From Streptomyces mobaraensis NBRC 13819 = DSM 40847 (GTDB lineage Bacteria; Actinomycetota; Actinomycetes; Streptomycetales; Streptomycetaceae): DNA of 64,000 bases. This document shows positions 44,186-52,220 of this stretch, piece after piece. The stretch lies in the NCBI RefSeq assembly GCF_017916255.1, contig NZ_CP072827.1:5667501-5731500 (forward strand), in the 5' to 3' direction. Every line of letters begins with the position of its first letter. Position 1 is the stretch's first letter. Under the pieces are notes generated by a model. That model had not been told where the DNA came from. It did not search any database and saw nothing but the letters and a program-made list of their open reading frames with translations. The translations under genes were made by a program, and so were the position numbers.

Positions 44186-45919
44186 TCACAGCTCGTCGTC
44201 GAGGTTCGCGTCGTCGGCCGGCTCCAGAACCGCCCGAACGGAGAACGGGCCGACGTCGCACAGCAGCGTGACCGGAGCCGTCCGTTCCGGCCGACTGCCC
44301 AGCCACGAGTGGACCGCCGACACCACCGCCGCCGGATCCGCGCGCATGACGCGTCCGTCCGCCCGGTGCGGCTCGACGCGGAGGCGGAACGTTCCCGCCG
44401 TGCGGTGCCGCAGCAGGCACCGTTCCGGCGTGAGGATCGCGGCCGCGGTGCCGCAGTACGGCAACTCGTCCAGCATCCGGGCCGTCCAGCCGCCCGCCGT
44501 CCACGTGCTGGTGTGCGGGGTGCCGGCGGCGGGCCGGGAGCGGCGCCACAGCACCGCCGCGCTCTGCGTCTCGCGCGGTCCGGCGTACGGGGATTCGGCG
44601 GCCAAGTGGTGGGCGGGGAGAGAGGTGTCGGCGGGGAAGCGCTCGACGGCGACCCGGCGGCCGGTCACCCGGGTTCGTACCGCATAGGCCGCCGGGCCGT
44701 TCGGCGCCGCCGCCCTCCTCGGGGCCGGCAGCGGGCGCGGCCGTACCGGCACCGCCCGCGGTCGGAGGTCCAGCAGCCGGTACAACTCGTCGCGGAGTCG
44801 CGGAAGCGACTCGCCCGGCAGGTCGAACGCGGCGTGGGCGCACTTGCGGACGTCCTGTGCCGACGCCGCCCGCAGGGCTTCCGCCAGGCCGGCGGGGTCC
44901 GTCAGCCGAGGGGCCCGTTCGAGCAGCGCGGCCATCGGGGTGCCCGGTATGAGTTCGTCCCCGCCGTCGTAGGCGCCGACGACGGGACGGCCGAGGGCGG
45001 CGGCGTAGAGCGCCGTGGAGCCGTGATCGGTGACCACGGCGTCGCAGGCGATCAGCAGCGCGGCCCACTCCTCGTACGGCCCGGCCATGACCGTCCCCGC
45101 GCGCAGGGCGGGCGCCAGGTGCCGCGTGAGGTCGTACGAACCCAGCCGGCTGTGTTCGTTGGGGTGCAGGACGAGCGCGAGTTGGTACGTGTCGTGGGGG
45201 AGGACGCGCGTGAGCGCGGCGGGCAGCTCCGGCCGTCGCGCCAGCAGCGACTCGGGGCCCCAGGTGGAGGTGAGGACGACGAGGCGGCGTTCCCCGGTGC
45301 CCAGGGCGGCGCGGAAGTCGTCGCGGCGGGGGAGTGAGGCGAGGAGGCGGTCGAGCGTCGGGTCGCCGACGACCGTGGCCCGCGCGGCGGCAGACGGGCA
45401 GTGAGCGGCGAGGCGGTCGAGCTGGTCGCCGTGCGCGAGCGCGTGGAGGGCGGCCCAGGGCTTGCCGTCGACGAGCAGGTAGTGGGGGTCGAGGCCGGAC
45501 GGGAGGGACGGCGAACCCTCGCCCGGCAGGGCCTTGTTGAAGCCGGCGCCGTGCGGGAGCAGCACGCGCGGTCCCGGCAGGACGCGGATCGCGCCCTTGG
45601 GGCTCGCCGTCAGGACCAGGCCGTGGGTGCGTGAGCGGGCTTCGTCCCAGGTGAGGAGCCGGGCGTCGGAGCGGTCGAGGGCGGCGAGGGCGTCCACGTC
45701 GAAGTCCGAACCGGGGACGAGGGTGAAGCGGCTGACGACGCGCTCATCGCCGTCGAAGACCGGCAGGACGTCGAGGAGCCGGTGCAGTGCGCCGGCCGAG
45801 CGCACGGCGAACAGTACACGCGCCTCCGGCTTCCGCTGCCCGCTGCCCGCTGCCCGCTGCCCGCTGCCCGCTGCCCGCTGCCCGCTGCCCGCTGCCCGCT
45901 GCCCGCTGCCCGCTGCCAA
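44186..45919 (-). CDS. GT-B-like protein (CDP-glycerol glycerophosphotransferase-related) with repeat-encoded N-terminus
   Basis: A 577-residue protein. After the N-terminal repeats (AAGSGQR x3-4), the body starts RVLFAVRSAGALHRLLDVLP and includes LLPHGAGFNKALPG, LLVDGKPWAALH, LTSTWGPESLL and CDAVVTDHGSTALYAAALGRPVVGAYD, which look like the two lobes of a GT-B transferase related to TagF/CDP-glycerol enzymes. About 200 C-terminal residues are a separate unrecognised domain. In the present frame the only start ahead of the repeats is TTG at 45919; the nearby ATG (45929) is out of frame. Others annotate similar proteins under misleading names; substrate unknown. Confidence 0.72.
   Translation of the reverse strand: MAAGSGQRAAGSGQRAAGSGQRAAGSGQRKPEARVLFAVRSAGALHRLLDVLPVFDGDERVVSRFTLVPGSDFDVDALAALDRSDARLLTWDEARSRTHGLVLTASPKGAIRVLPGPRVLLPHGAGFNKALPGEGSPSLPSGLDPHYLLVDGKPWAALHALAHGDQLDRLAAHCPSAAARATVVGDPTLDRLLASLPRRDDFRAALGTGERRLVVLTSTWGPESLLARRPELPAALTRVLPHDTYQLALVLHPNEHSRLGSYDLTRHLAPALRAGTVMAGPYEEWAALLIACDAVVTDHGSTALYAAALGRPVVGAYDGGDELIPGTPMAALLERAPRLTDPAGLAEALRAASAQDVRKCAHAAFDLPGESLPRLRDELYRLLDLRPRAVPVRPRPLPAPRRAAAPNGPAAYAVRTRVTGRRVAVERFPADTSLPAHHLAAESPYAGPRETQSAAVLWRRSRPAAGTPHTSTWTAGGWTARMLDELPYCGTAAAILTPERCLLRHRTAGTFRLRVEPHRADGRVMRADPAAVVSAVHSWLGSRPERTAPVTLLCDVGPFSVRAVLEPADDANLDDEL
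45833..45916. repeat. 12 x 7-bp tandem repeat at the start of the GT-B-like gene
   Basis: Twelve perfect copies of CCGCTGC (reading GCAGCGG on the coding strand). Since seven is not a multiple of three, the encoded peptide repeats every 21 bases as AAGSGQR, and gain or loss of one copy shifts the reading frame of everything before the body of the gene. Confidence 0.97.
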
Positions 45920-46182
45920 AGTTTGTCATCGTACTCGGTGCCCCAGAAAGGAACAAATCGCCCATATCGCCGTCAGGGGGCTTGTGGAGGGTCCGGTACG
46001 CATGCCCGCGATCGTACTGGTGGACGGACGGGCGCCCCTCAGCTCCCCGCGCCGACGTATCGGCTGCCGCGCGCGGGGAGCTGTCGGGGAGCCACCGGGG
46101 AGTCATCGGACAGGCGACCGCCGGGCGGCCAGCGCTCGCCCGGCGGTGCGGAAACGGTTCTTTTACCTCGTCTCTTGTCTCG

Positions 46183-46671
46183 CTACCTCGCGTAGTGCGA
46201 CGGGTCTCGCCGGGGCGGCCCGCAGGGTGGTGAACCCGAAGTGGTGACAGGTGCTGGTGAGGCGTCGCGGAGCCGACGCAGGAACAGCCGGAGGCGGGTG
46301 AGTGGGCGGACGGGGCGGCGTTGCGGTGCTCGTCCTGGCTCCGGCGCGGTGAGGGTCACGGGCGGTACGGGGTCGAGGAACAGGGCTTCCGTGGCGAACT
46401 CCGGCCGTTCATGCCACGTGGTGAACGGTTCACGTGACGGATCCGGCGCATCGGATCGGCTGGGCGAATCCATACCGGCATCAGCACCCACGCCAGCGCG
46501 GGAAGCGGAACGGAGATCCCTGGAATCCTCCGAACCCCCCGAACTCCCGGAACCTCCGGAAACGGAAGGGGATTCTGTGACAGGTGAGTCGACGGAAGAC
46601 GAACGGAACTGATCGCGGTACGCCTGGGCGCGCAAATAGGCGCCCACGGCCCGCGCGGGGTCGAGCGGCAT
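46183..46671 (-). CDS. Hypothetical protein, 162 aa
   Basis: Begins MPLDPARAVGAYLRAQAYRDQF and has a Ser/Gly/Glu-rich middle (about 25-80), then LFLDPVPPVTLTAPEPG and an Arg-rich helix (VRPLTRLRLFLRRLRDA). No membrane segment or known domain. The ATG at 46671 is preferred to a longer frame because the upstream part is Arg-rich shadow. It lies 81 bases after a small secreted protein on the same strand and 263 bases before the GT-B-like gene. Function unknown. Confidence 0.55.
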   Translation of the reverse strand: MPLDPARAVGAYLRAQAYRDQFRSSSVDSPVTESPSVSGGSGSSGGSEDSRDLRSASRAGVGADAGMDSPSRSDAPDPSREPFTTWHERPEFATEALFLDPVPPVTLTAPEPGRAPQRRPVRPLTRLRLFLRRLRDASPAPVTTSGSPPCGPPRRDPSHYAR

Positions 46672-46752
46672 GACGTCTCTGCTCTCTTGCTCTCTTGCCG
46701 ATGGTCGAGGGACGCGACGGCGCCGCCGCACGGCGGGGCGGCGCGGGTCTCC

Positions 46753-47100
46753 TCAGCAGCGCAGGACGGCGTTGCGCGCGTGTCGTGCGGAGAGCGAGGG
46801 TGTGGGGTCGTGCGGGACGGCGGCAGGGCGGTCCGGTGTGACGACGGAGGGCGCGGCGAGGGCGGCCTGCCCGGCGCGCTGTCGGCGCTGTACGCCGACG
46901 ACCGCGTCCTCCCGGGTGACGGCGTCCACCACGCGGTCGTCGGAAGCGCTGAACTCCGTTGAGATGGAACGCTCTTCCCGCCCACGGTCACCCACGGCCA
47001 GGGCGGGGTCGCCACCGGACAGCACCAGCAGCAGGGAGGCCAGCACGGCGGTCACGGCCTGCAGAACAGGCCGTGTGTGCGCAGGACTCCACCGAGGCAT
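46753..47100 (-). CDS. Small secreted protein, about 115 aa
   Basis: A basic start (MPRWSPAHTRP) and a hydrophobic stretch (VLQAVTAVLASLLLVLSGG), ending with ALA at a plausible signal-peptidase site near residue 35. The mature part is polar with no known domain. The start is uncertain: an in-frame TTG seven codons earlier is possible and neither has a good ribosome site. A 7-bp inverted repeat (CGCATAG 47104-47110, complement 47127-47133) lies just upstream. Function unknown. Confidence 0.55.
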   Translation of the reverse strand: MPRWSPAHTRPVLQAVTAVLASLLLVLSGGDPALAVGDRGREERSISTEFSASDDRVVDAVTREDAVVGVQRRQRAGQAALAAPSVVTPDRPAAVPHDPTPSLSARHARNAVLRC

Positions 47101-47165
47101 GCACGCATAGTAATCGCGCAACTACTCTATGCGCATTCCCTCTATCGGGTGAGGGCTCCGTGGCG

Positions 47166-47774
47166 TCAGGTGTGCTCCATGGCCAACACGATGACCGTGC
47201 CGGGCTCCAGGGCCTGGCAGATGTGCGGGGCGTCGCCCGGATAGCTGATGTAGTCGCCGGGTCCGAGCTCCAGCGGCTCGTCGCTGGGGCCGATCAGCGC
47301 CCTCCCTGACGCGACCACGGCGTGCTCCGTCGTCCCGGGGGCATGGGAGTCCGACGCCTTGAGGGCGCCCGGTTCCACCTGGAGCACGTAGAGGTCGCGA
47401 CGGGCGTGAGGCGGGCACGAGGCCAGGAGGGTCGCGGTGTAATCCGCGTGCTCCGACGGGACGGCGGCGCCCTCGCCGAGGCGGAGCACCGTCACCCGGG
47501 GCCGGGGCGGATCGACCAGTCTGCTGAACGGAACGTCCAGGGCCACGCTGAGCGCCCACAGCGTCTCCACGCTCGGGTTGCCCGTGCCCGACTCCAGTTG
47601 CGACAGCGTGGACTTGGCGATGCCGGCCCGCTTGGCCAGCTCCGACAGCGACAAGCCGACGTGGTCGCGTTCCGTCCGGATCGAGGCGGCGATGCGGGCG
47701 AGCGGCGGGCGGGCGGCTCGCGCCGGCCGTCCCTCCGGCGTCCGCTCGCCACCGTGTTCGCTATAGCGGTCCAC
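47166..47774 (-). CDS. XRE-family regulator with C-terminal cupin domain
   Basis: A 202-residue regulator. The XRE helix-turn-helix (about 28-85; GLSLSELAKRAGIAKSTLSQLESGTGNPSVETLWALSVAL) is followed by a cupin-2 domain (about 110-200; HAPGTTEHAVVASGRALI, LGPGDYISYPGDAPH). Such proteins bind small amino-acid-like ligands in the cupin barrel. It is divergent from azlCD, with only 45 bases between start codons, and probably represses both itself and the exporter. Confidence 0.9.
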   Translation of the reverse strand: MDRYSEHGGERTPEGRPARAARPPLARIAASIRTERDHVGLSLSELAKRAGIAKSTLSQLESGTGNPSVETLWALSVALDVPFSRLVDPPRPRVTVLRLGEGAAVPSEHADYTATLLASCPPHARRDLYVLQVEPGALKASDSHAPGTTEHAVVASGRALIGPSDEPLELGPGDYISYPGDAPHICQALEPGTVIVLAMEHT

Positions 47775-47784
47775 TTGTTCTCCT

Positions 47785-47831
47785 TGACGAACGAAGCATG
47801 AGCGTTCATTCTATCGATCATGCGTTCGTCA
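47785..47831. promoter_or_regulatory. Operator-like inverted repeat between the XRE gene and azlC
   Basis: TGACGAACG at 47785-47793 and its exact complement CGTTCGTCA at 47823-47831, 38 bp apart. A third CGTTC half-site lies at 47803-47807. The right arm lies just inside azlC. It is a likely binding site for the divergent XRE-cupin regulator. Confidence 0.6.
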
Positions 47832-48653
47832 TGGAGAACACTCGATCGTGCCGTGCTGCGGAACATCGGGGCGGTGACGGCGGCGATGGGCGTGGTCGGC
47901 GCGTCCTTCGGCGCCATCGCCGTCTCCGCCGGTCAGCCCGCCTGGGTACCGGTGATCATGTCCCTGGCGGTGTTCGCCGGCGGGGCGCAGTTCGCCACGC
48001 TCGACATCGTGCTGGGCGGCGGCGGGGCCGTCGCCGCGGTGGCCGCCGGACTCCTGCTCAACGCGCGCCTGCTCGTCTATGGCCTGACGGTCGCCGACGT
48101 CCTGGCGTTGCGCCGGCCCGCCCGCCTGCTCGGCAGCCACCTGTTGGCCGACCAGGCGGTCGCGTTCGCCGGCGCCGAACGCGACCCCGTACGGCGCCGG
48201 GCCGCCTACTTCGTCTGCGGTGGCGCCCTGTTCGTCACCTGGAACGTGGGCACCCTCCTCGGCGCCCTGGCCGGACGAGCGGTGGGCGACGCGCACGCCC
48301 TGGGGCTCGACGCCGCCGAGCCCATGGTCCTGCTGGCCCTGGTACTCCCCGCGCTGCGGGAAACCGGTCCGCGCCGGGCCGCGTTGGCGGGAGCCGCCGT
48401 GGCGCTGGCCGTCGTGCCCTTCCTGCCGAACGGAGTACCGGTGCTGCTGGCCCTCCTGGGGCTGCCGGCGGCGCTGTGGGGGGTGCCGGCAGCGGGCCGG
48501 AACGCGACGCCCGTCCGGAGCGCGGCACCCGCACGGGCCGTCCCGCAGCCCCAACGGCCCCCAGAGAACCCAGGAAATCCAGGGAGCCCACAGGCACCGC
48601 ACGTCCCGCACGTCCAGATATCCACCGACCCGTCGGCAGGCGACCTCTCATGA
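47820..48653 (+). CDS. azlC: AzlC family branched-chain amino acid exporter, large subunit
   Basis: A 277-residue AzlC-type membrane protein with about five or six helices. Family segments are MGVVGASFGAIAVSAG, MSLAVFAGGAQFATLDI and LLLNARLLVYGL. Residues after about 220 are a Pro-rich cytosolic tail. With AzlD it forms an exporter for branched-chain or related amino acids. There is no ribosome site before the ATG at 47820, so a later start (for example VLRNIGAV) or a leaderless mRNA is possible. The stop overlaps azlD by four bases. Confidence 0.88.
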   Translation: MRSSWRTLDRAVLRNIGAVTAAMGVVGASFGAIAVSAGQPAWVPVIMSLAVFAGGAQFATLDIVLGGGGAVAAVAAGLLLNARLLVYGLTVADVLALRRPARLLGSHLLADQAVAFAGAERDPVRRRAAYFVCGGALFVTWNVGTLLGALAGRAVGDAHALGLDAAEPMVLLALVLPALRETGPRRAALAGAAVALAVVPFLPNGVPVLLALLGLPAALWGVPAAGRNATPVRSAAPARAVPQPQRPPENPGNPGSPQAPHVPHVQISTDPSAGDLS

Positions 48654-48961
48654 CGATCCTCTGGACCATCCTGGCCCTCGCCCTCGGCACCTACCTCCTC
48701 CGCCTCTGCGGCCCCCTCCTGCACAACCGGTTCGAGCCGTCCGGGCGCGTCCGCGTGGCGCTGTCGGCCTCCGCGGCCGTCCTGCTCTGTGCCATGGCGG
48801 CCGTGTCGGCGCTGACGGCCGGTCATGGCTTCGCGGGCTGGGCGCGTCCCGCCGGTGTCCTCGTCGGCGCCGTGCTGGCGCTCCGGAAGGTCTCGTTCCT
48901 GATCGCGGTGGTGGCAGCGGCGGCCACGACCGCGGCGCTCCGGTTGCTCGGGGTGAGTTGA
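48650..48961 (+). CDS. azlD: AzlD family small exporter subunit
   Basis: A 103-residue protein with about four helices (TILWTILALALGTYLLRLCGP, VALSASAAVLLCAMAAVSAL, AGVLVGAVLALRKVSFLIAVVAAAAT), typical of AzlD. ATG at 48650 overlaps the azlC stop (ATGA). It is the second component of the exporter. Confidence 0.9.
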   Translation: MTILWTILALALGTYLLRLCGPLLHNRFEPSGRVRVALSASAAVLLCAMAAVSALTAGHGFAGWARPAGVLVGAVLALRKVSFLIAVVAAAATTAALRLLGVS

Positions 48962-49110
48962 GGGGTGGCAGACCTCCGGTGGGGCCCACGGGACGGGGGC
49001 CCTCGTCGACCGGCGAGGCGCCACGCGTGTCATTGGGCCGAATGGAGGCTCGCTTTTCCCTAGAATCGCCGGATGTACATAACGAGCGCGTTCCCCGGAG
49101 GGGTGATCCG

Positions 49111-49524
49111 GTGAACAGGTCAGAGGCCACCGACGAGCAGTGGGAGGGGCTGGCCGAGGTCGTGCCCTTGCGCGGTCATCACACCTGGCCGTCCTGGTCC
49201 AACCACCGGTCGCTCCCCGAGGAGGAGCCGGAGACGGAACCGAACCAGCGGAGGCTCGTGGTCCTCCGGGTGCAGATCTTCGCGGACGCCCGCGAGGTGG
49301 CGGAGCACCTGATCAACGGCACGCCGGTGCTTCTCGACCTCACCAGCGCGGACACGGACGTCGCCAAACGCATCCTCGACTTCTCCAGCGGCGTCGTGTT
49401 CGGGCTTGGCAGCGGCATGCACCGCGTCGACACCAATGTCTTCCTGCTGGCGCCCGAGGGTACCGAGGTCGCCTCGACGTACTCCGATCGTAGGAAGAAC
49501 GACAGGCTGAAACGGTTTGGCTGA
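49111..49524 (+). CDS. sepF: SepF paralogue, FtsZ-associated cell division protein
   Basis: A 137-residue SepF-family protein. The C-terminal domain (about 50-125) has LVVLRVQIFADAREVAEHLINGTPVLLDLTSADTDVAKRILDFSSGVVFGLGSGMHRVDTNVFLLAP, the ring-forming fold that ties FtsZ to the membrane. The N-terminus lacks an evident amphipathic helix. GTG at 49111 has GGAGGGG seven bases upstream, and a TAGAAT at 49061-49066 is a candidate -10 box. Streptomyces carry several SepF copies; this looks like one of the extra ones, away from the division gene cluster. Confidence 0.9.
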   Translation: MNRSEATDEQWEGLAEVVPLRGHHTWPSWSNHRSLPEEEPETEPNQRRLVVLRVQIFADAREVAEHLINGTPVLLDLTSADTDVAKRILDFSSGVVFGLGSGMHRVDTNVFLLAPEGTEVASTYSDRRKNDRLKRFG

Positions 49525-49548
49525 TCCACCGCGCCATACGGTCCGGGC

Positions 49549-50754
49549 ATGTCCGTCGCATCCCACGGCCCGGTCGCGGAGACGCGTGACGCGCGCGGCG
49601 CCGGGCCCGCCGCCGCGCAGCGGCCCCGGCGTCCCGTCGTCACCGAACTGCGGCTCTCCGCCTTCAAGTCGCACCGCAACGCCACCTTCGCGCTGGGCCC
49701 GCTGACCCTGTTCCGGGGTGCCAGCGGGAGCGGGAAGTCCAGCGTGCTCCAGGCGTACGAGGTGCTGGCCCGGCTGGCGGGAGGTGACGGGCTGGCGGAG
49801 GCCCTGGCGCCGGTGGCGGGCGGGGCTCCGGCCTGCGTTCCGCACCGGGCCCGCCCGGACGCGCAGGGGAGGCGAGGGTTCCGGATCGGCTGCACGGTCG
49901 ACGGGCCCGTCGGCCCGGTCCACCTGGATCTGGCCGTCCAGGCCGAACCGGAGGTCCGAGTGGTCGGTGAGCGGTTGACGGGCGCCGGGCGGACGCTGTT
50001 GACCACGGCGCTGCGCGACCCCGGGCTGCCGACGGTGGAGGCGGCGTGGCACACCGCCGGCGCGGTCCCGGTCACCCGGGCGCCCCTGCCGGACGACCGG
50101 CTTGGCACCTCGCTGCTGCCGCTGCGGGTGGCGGGGAAGACGGCGGGGCAGCGGCTGGTGCTCGACGCGGCGGAGCAGACCGTCGTCGCCCTGCGTTCCG
50201 TCTTCCCCTGTGATCCCCGGCCCGAGTTGATGCGGATGCCCGTCGCCGCGCGGGACGGCCGGCTCCGGAGCGCCTGTGACAACGTTGCCGCCGTGCTGGG
50301 CCGTACCGCGAGCGAGTGCTCGATCCGGCACGCGGCCCTGGTGAAGGCGGCGGACGCGGGCTGCCGCGGCCGGGTGGCGGGGGTGGAGGCGCGGAGGCTG
50401 GACGGCGGCTTCGTCCGGGCCGTCCTGGAGCGGGGTGCGGAGGCCGCGACCGCGCTGGAACGGCTCGGGGACGGTGAACTGCGGTACCTGGCCCTGTGCT
50501 TGGTGTTGCTGACGGGGCCGGAGGTGCTCGCGGTGGAGCCGGCCGCCGAGGTGCTGTCCGCCCTGCAGACGCTCACCGTGCTGGCGGACGGTTTGGACCG
50601 GTGCCTCGATCCTTGCCAGTCACGGGAGTTGATGGAACTCGCGGCGCGCATGTGCGAGCGGGGGCACATCAGGCTGGTGGGAACGGTGGGGCGGGAGATG
50701 GCAGAGGTGGCGTCGGGGCTGCCGGGGGTCTCGATGGTAGACCTGGAGGCATGA
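49549..50754 (+). CDS. AAA-family ATPase (SMC/RecF-like head)
   Basis: A 401-residue ATPase. It begins VVTELRLSAFKSHRNATFALGPLTLFRGASGSGKSSVLQAYEVL, the layout of SMC/RecF-like heads with Walker A GASGSGKSS. A later segment LERLGDGELRYLALCLVLLTGPEVLAVEP stands where signature and Walker B motifs occur, but the usual D-E Walker B pair is replaced by a VEPAAE-type sequence. It starts shortly after sepF and its stop overlaps the MazG-like gene (ATGA). ATP-dependent action on DNA or nucleotides is inferred; no partner nuclease is present. It recalls ATPases of defence-like pairs. Confidence 0.8.
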   Translation: MSVASHGPVAETRDARGAGPAAAQRPRRPVVTELRLSAFKSHRNATFALGPLTLFRGASGSGKSSVLQAYEVLARLAGGDGLAEALAPVAGGAPACVPHRARPDAQGRRGFRIGCTVDGPVGPVHLDLAVQAEPEVRVVGERLTGAGRTLLTTALRDPGLPTVEAAWHTAGAVPVTRAPLPDDRLGTSLLPLRVAGKTAGQRLVLDAAEQTVVALRSVFPCDPRPELMRMPVAARDGRLRSACDNVAAVLGRTASECSIRHAALVKAADAGCRGRVAGVEARRLDGGFVRAVLERGAEAATALERLGDGELRYLALCLVLLTGPEVLAVEPAAEVLSALQTLTVLADGLDRCLDPCQSRELMELAARMCERGHIRLVGTVGREMAEVASGLPGVSMVDLEA

Positions 50755-51140
50755 CCGAGCACCACGGGTCCGACCGGGACCTCGACGCCCTGCGGCGCCG
50801 GCTGGCGGACTTCGCCGCCGCGCGCGACTGGCAGCCCTTCCACACCCCCAAGAACCTCGCGGCGGCGCTCAGCGTCGAGGCGTCCGAACTTCTGGAGATC
50901 TTCCAGTGGCTGACGCCCGAGGAGTCCACGCGCGTGATGGCCGACGCGGGCACGGCGGAGCGGGTGAAGGACGAGGTCGCGGACGTGCTCGCCTATCTCT
51001 TGCAGTTCTGCGACGTGTTGGGGCTCGACGTCCTGGCCGCGCTCTCCGACAAGATCGAAAGGAACGAGCGGCGGTTTCCGGTAGCGGGGGCGCGGTCGAA
51101 CGACCGTCAGGGTTCGCCGGATCGTCACTCTCCGGAGTGA
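50751..51140 (+). CDS. MazG-like/RS21-C6 nucleotide pyrophosphohydrolase
   Basis: A 129-residue all-alpha NTP pyrophosphatase. Motifs are FHTPKNLAAALSVEASELLEIFQWL (ExxE) and RVKDEVADVLAYLLQFCDVLGLD (ExxD), which bind Mg2+. It converts an NTP or dNTP to the monophosphate, often a modified or non-canonical one. It is coupled by a four-base overlap with the AAA ATPase gene. The C-terminus is a short polar tail. Confidence 0.92.
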   Translation: MTEHHGSDRDLDALRRRLADFAAARDWQPFHTPKNLAAALSVEASELLEIFQWLTPEESTRVMADAGTAERVKDEVADVLAYLLQFCDVLGLDVLAALSDKIERNERRFPVAGARSNDRQGSPDRHSPE

Positions 51141-51145
51141 TTGAG

Positions 51146-51172
51146 TTGTCCACAGCGGATTTGGTATCCACA
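51146..51172 (+). promoter_or_regulatory. Two DnaA boxes in direct orientation
   Basis: TTGTCCACA at 51146-51154 is a perfect match to the preferred Streptomyces DnaA box. GTATCCACA at 51164-51172 matches TTATCCACA in 8 of 9 positions. They are in the same orientation 18 bp apart, in an AT-richer 117-base gap. The dnaA-dnaN origin region is not nearby. Confidence 0.7.
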
Positions 51173-51257
51173 GATTTCTGAATTCCCCTGGCTTTTCCGG
51201 CGGTTAGTCATCACTCTGGGTAGTGAGAGCGCACAGGCGGAAACTGGGGGACCGGCA

Positions 51258-51716
51258 ATGGACGCACTGCGGTTGATCGAGGCCACCCGGCTCGCCCTGG
51301 CCGAAGCCAGGACGATGCAGGACATCGTCGCCGAGGCATGGCAGACCCAAGCCTTGGCCCAGGCTGTGGGTGGTCACCTGGCCGCGCACGGCCCCTTCGA
51401 GGCGCGGGCCGCGGCGTGCGGGCTGAGCGAGGCCGGCGGCCGGGCCTCCGGAGCGCTGCGGCAGGTCGCCCTGCGCTCCGGAGGCTTACGCGCGGCGCGG
51501 CTCTCGGCCGTCCGCGACCCCTGGGGGGTGTTGACGGGCCTCGCCGCGCTCCTCGGTGACGTGGGTATCGCCCTGGTCGGCGTGGCCTGTGCCTGCGAGG
51601 AGGACGGCCTCTACTGGCAGTGCATCGAGGCGATAGACGCGGCCGACGAGACCGGGGACCGGGTGGGCGGGCTGCTGAGACGGCTCGCCCTGCGGGAGAG
51701 AGGGGGTGCCGCGTGA
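51258..51716 (+). CDS. Hypothetical Ala-rich protein with a TTA codon (DUF6099-like?)
   Basis: A 152-residue helical protein beginning MDALRLIEATRLALAEARTMQDIVAEAWQTQ, with Cys in ACACEEDGLYWQC. It resembles a Streptomyces-specific family that I believe is DUF6099; the identity is uncertain. Leu77 is encoded by TTA (51486-51488), so translation should depend on bldA. ATG at 51258 follows GGGGGACC. The upstream gap contains two DnaA boxes. Role unknown; developmental control is inferred. Confidence 0.72.
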   Translation: MDALRLIEATRLALAEARTMQDIVAEAWQTQALAQAVGGHLAAHGPFEARAAACGLSEAGGRASGALRQVALRSGGLRAARLSAVRDPWGVLTGLAALLGDVGIALVGVACACEEDGLYWQCIEAIDAADETGDRVGGLLRRLALRERGGAA

Positions 51717-51775
51717 GGTACGGCGTGGGATGTCGGCCGGGGCGCGGCCGGGGGTACGGTGCGCGACGCCGGCGG

Positions 51776-51973
51776 TCAGCCGTCGGCGGTGTCCTCGCGG
51801 GAGGGCGCGGGCCTCGCGGTCGAGGACTGCAGGTCGGCGTCGAGACGCGACAGATCGGCGTTCAGCGCCGCCATCAGCTCCTCCATCTGTTGCAGCAGTC
51901 CCTTGGGTGGGTCCTGGCGTGGGGAAGCGGCCTGTTGGGGCACCGCCTCGGCGGGCACGGCTTCCTGGTGCAT
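51776..51973 (-). CDS. Small coiled-coil-like protein, 65 aa
   Basis: Begins MHQEAVPAEAVPQQAAS, then a short predicted coiled coil (LLQQMEELMAALNADLSRLDADL) and a polar tail. The ATG at 51973 has GAGGAGG four bases upstream on the minus strand, which fixes the start; a longer frame has no ribosome site. It is convergent with the TTA-containing gene. Function unknown. Confidence 0.7.
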   Translation of the reverse strand: MHQEAVPAEAVPQQAASPRQDPPKGLLQQMEELMAALNADLSRLDADLQSSTARPAPSREDTADG

Positions 51974-52220
51974 ACGGCCTCCTCGGCCCTGGGCTCCTCC
52001 CGGGCGGAGGAGCGGTGTCGCGGTCGTCGCCTCCGGCGGGGAAAACCGGTGCGCGGGCCGGGCGGTCCGGCTCCGCCGAAGCCAACGATCACCGTCCGGG
52101 CCGGACACTGGCCGGTGCCGGGACGGTCGGTGAGAGTGGGTGAGATTCACCCGACAGGGGTCGGTGCGGCGGCGCGGGGGCGGTGCGTTGACCTGTGTTC
52201 GAAGGTGCAGGATGGACCGT

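Noticed and set aside
34000..46000. Prophage or integrative element
   Set aside because: The 37.4-44.1 kb segment looks acquired, but no integrase, attachment-site repeat, structural or replication gene was found.
51141..51257. Second replication origin from the two DnaA boxes
   Set aside because: Only two boxes, no dnaA, dnaN or AT-rich unwinding region nearby. Streptomyces origins carry many boxes next to dnaA.
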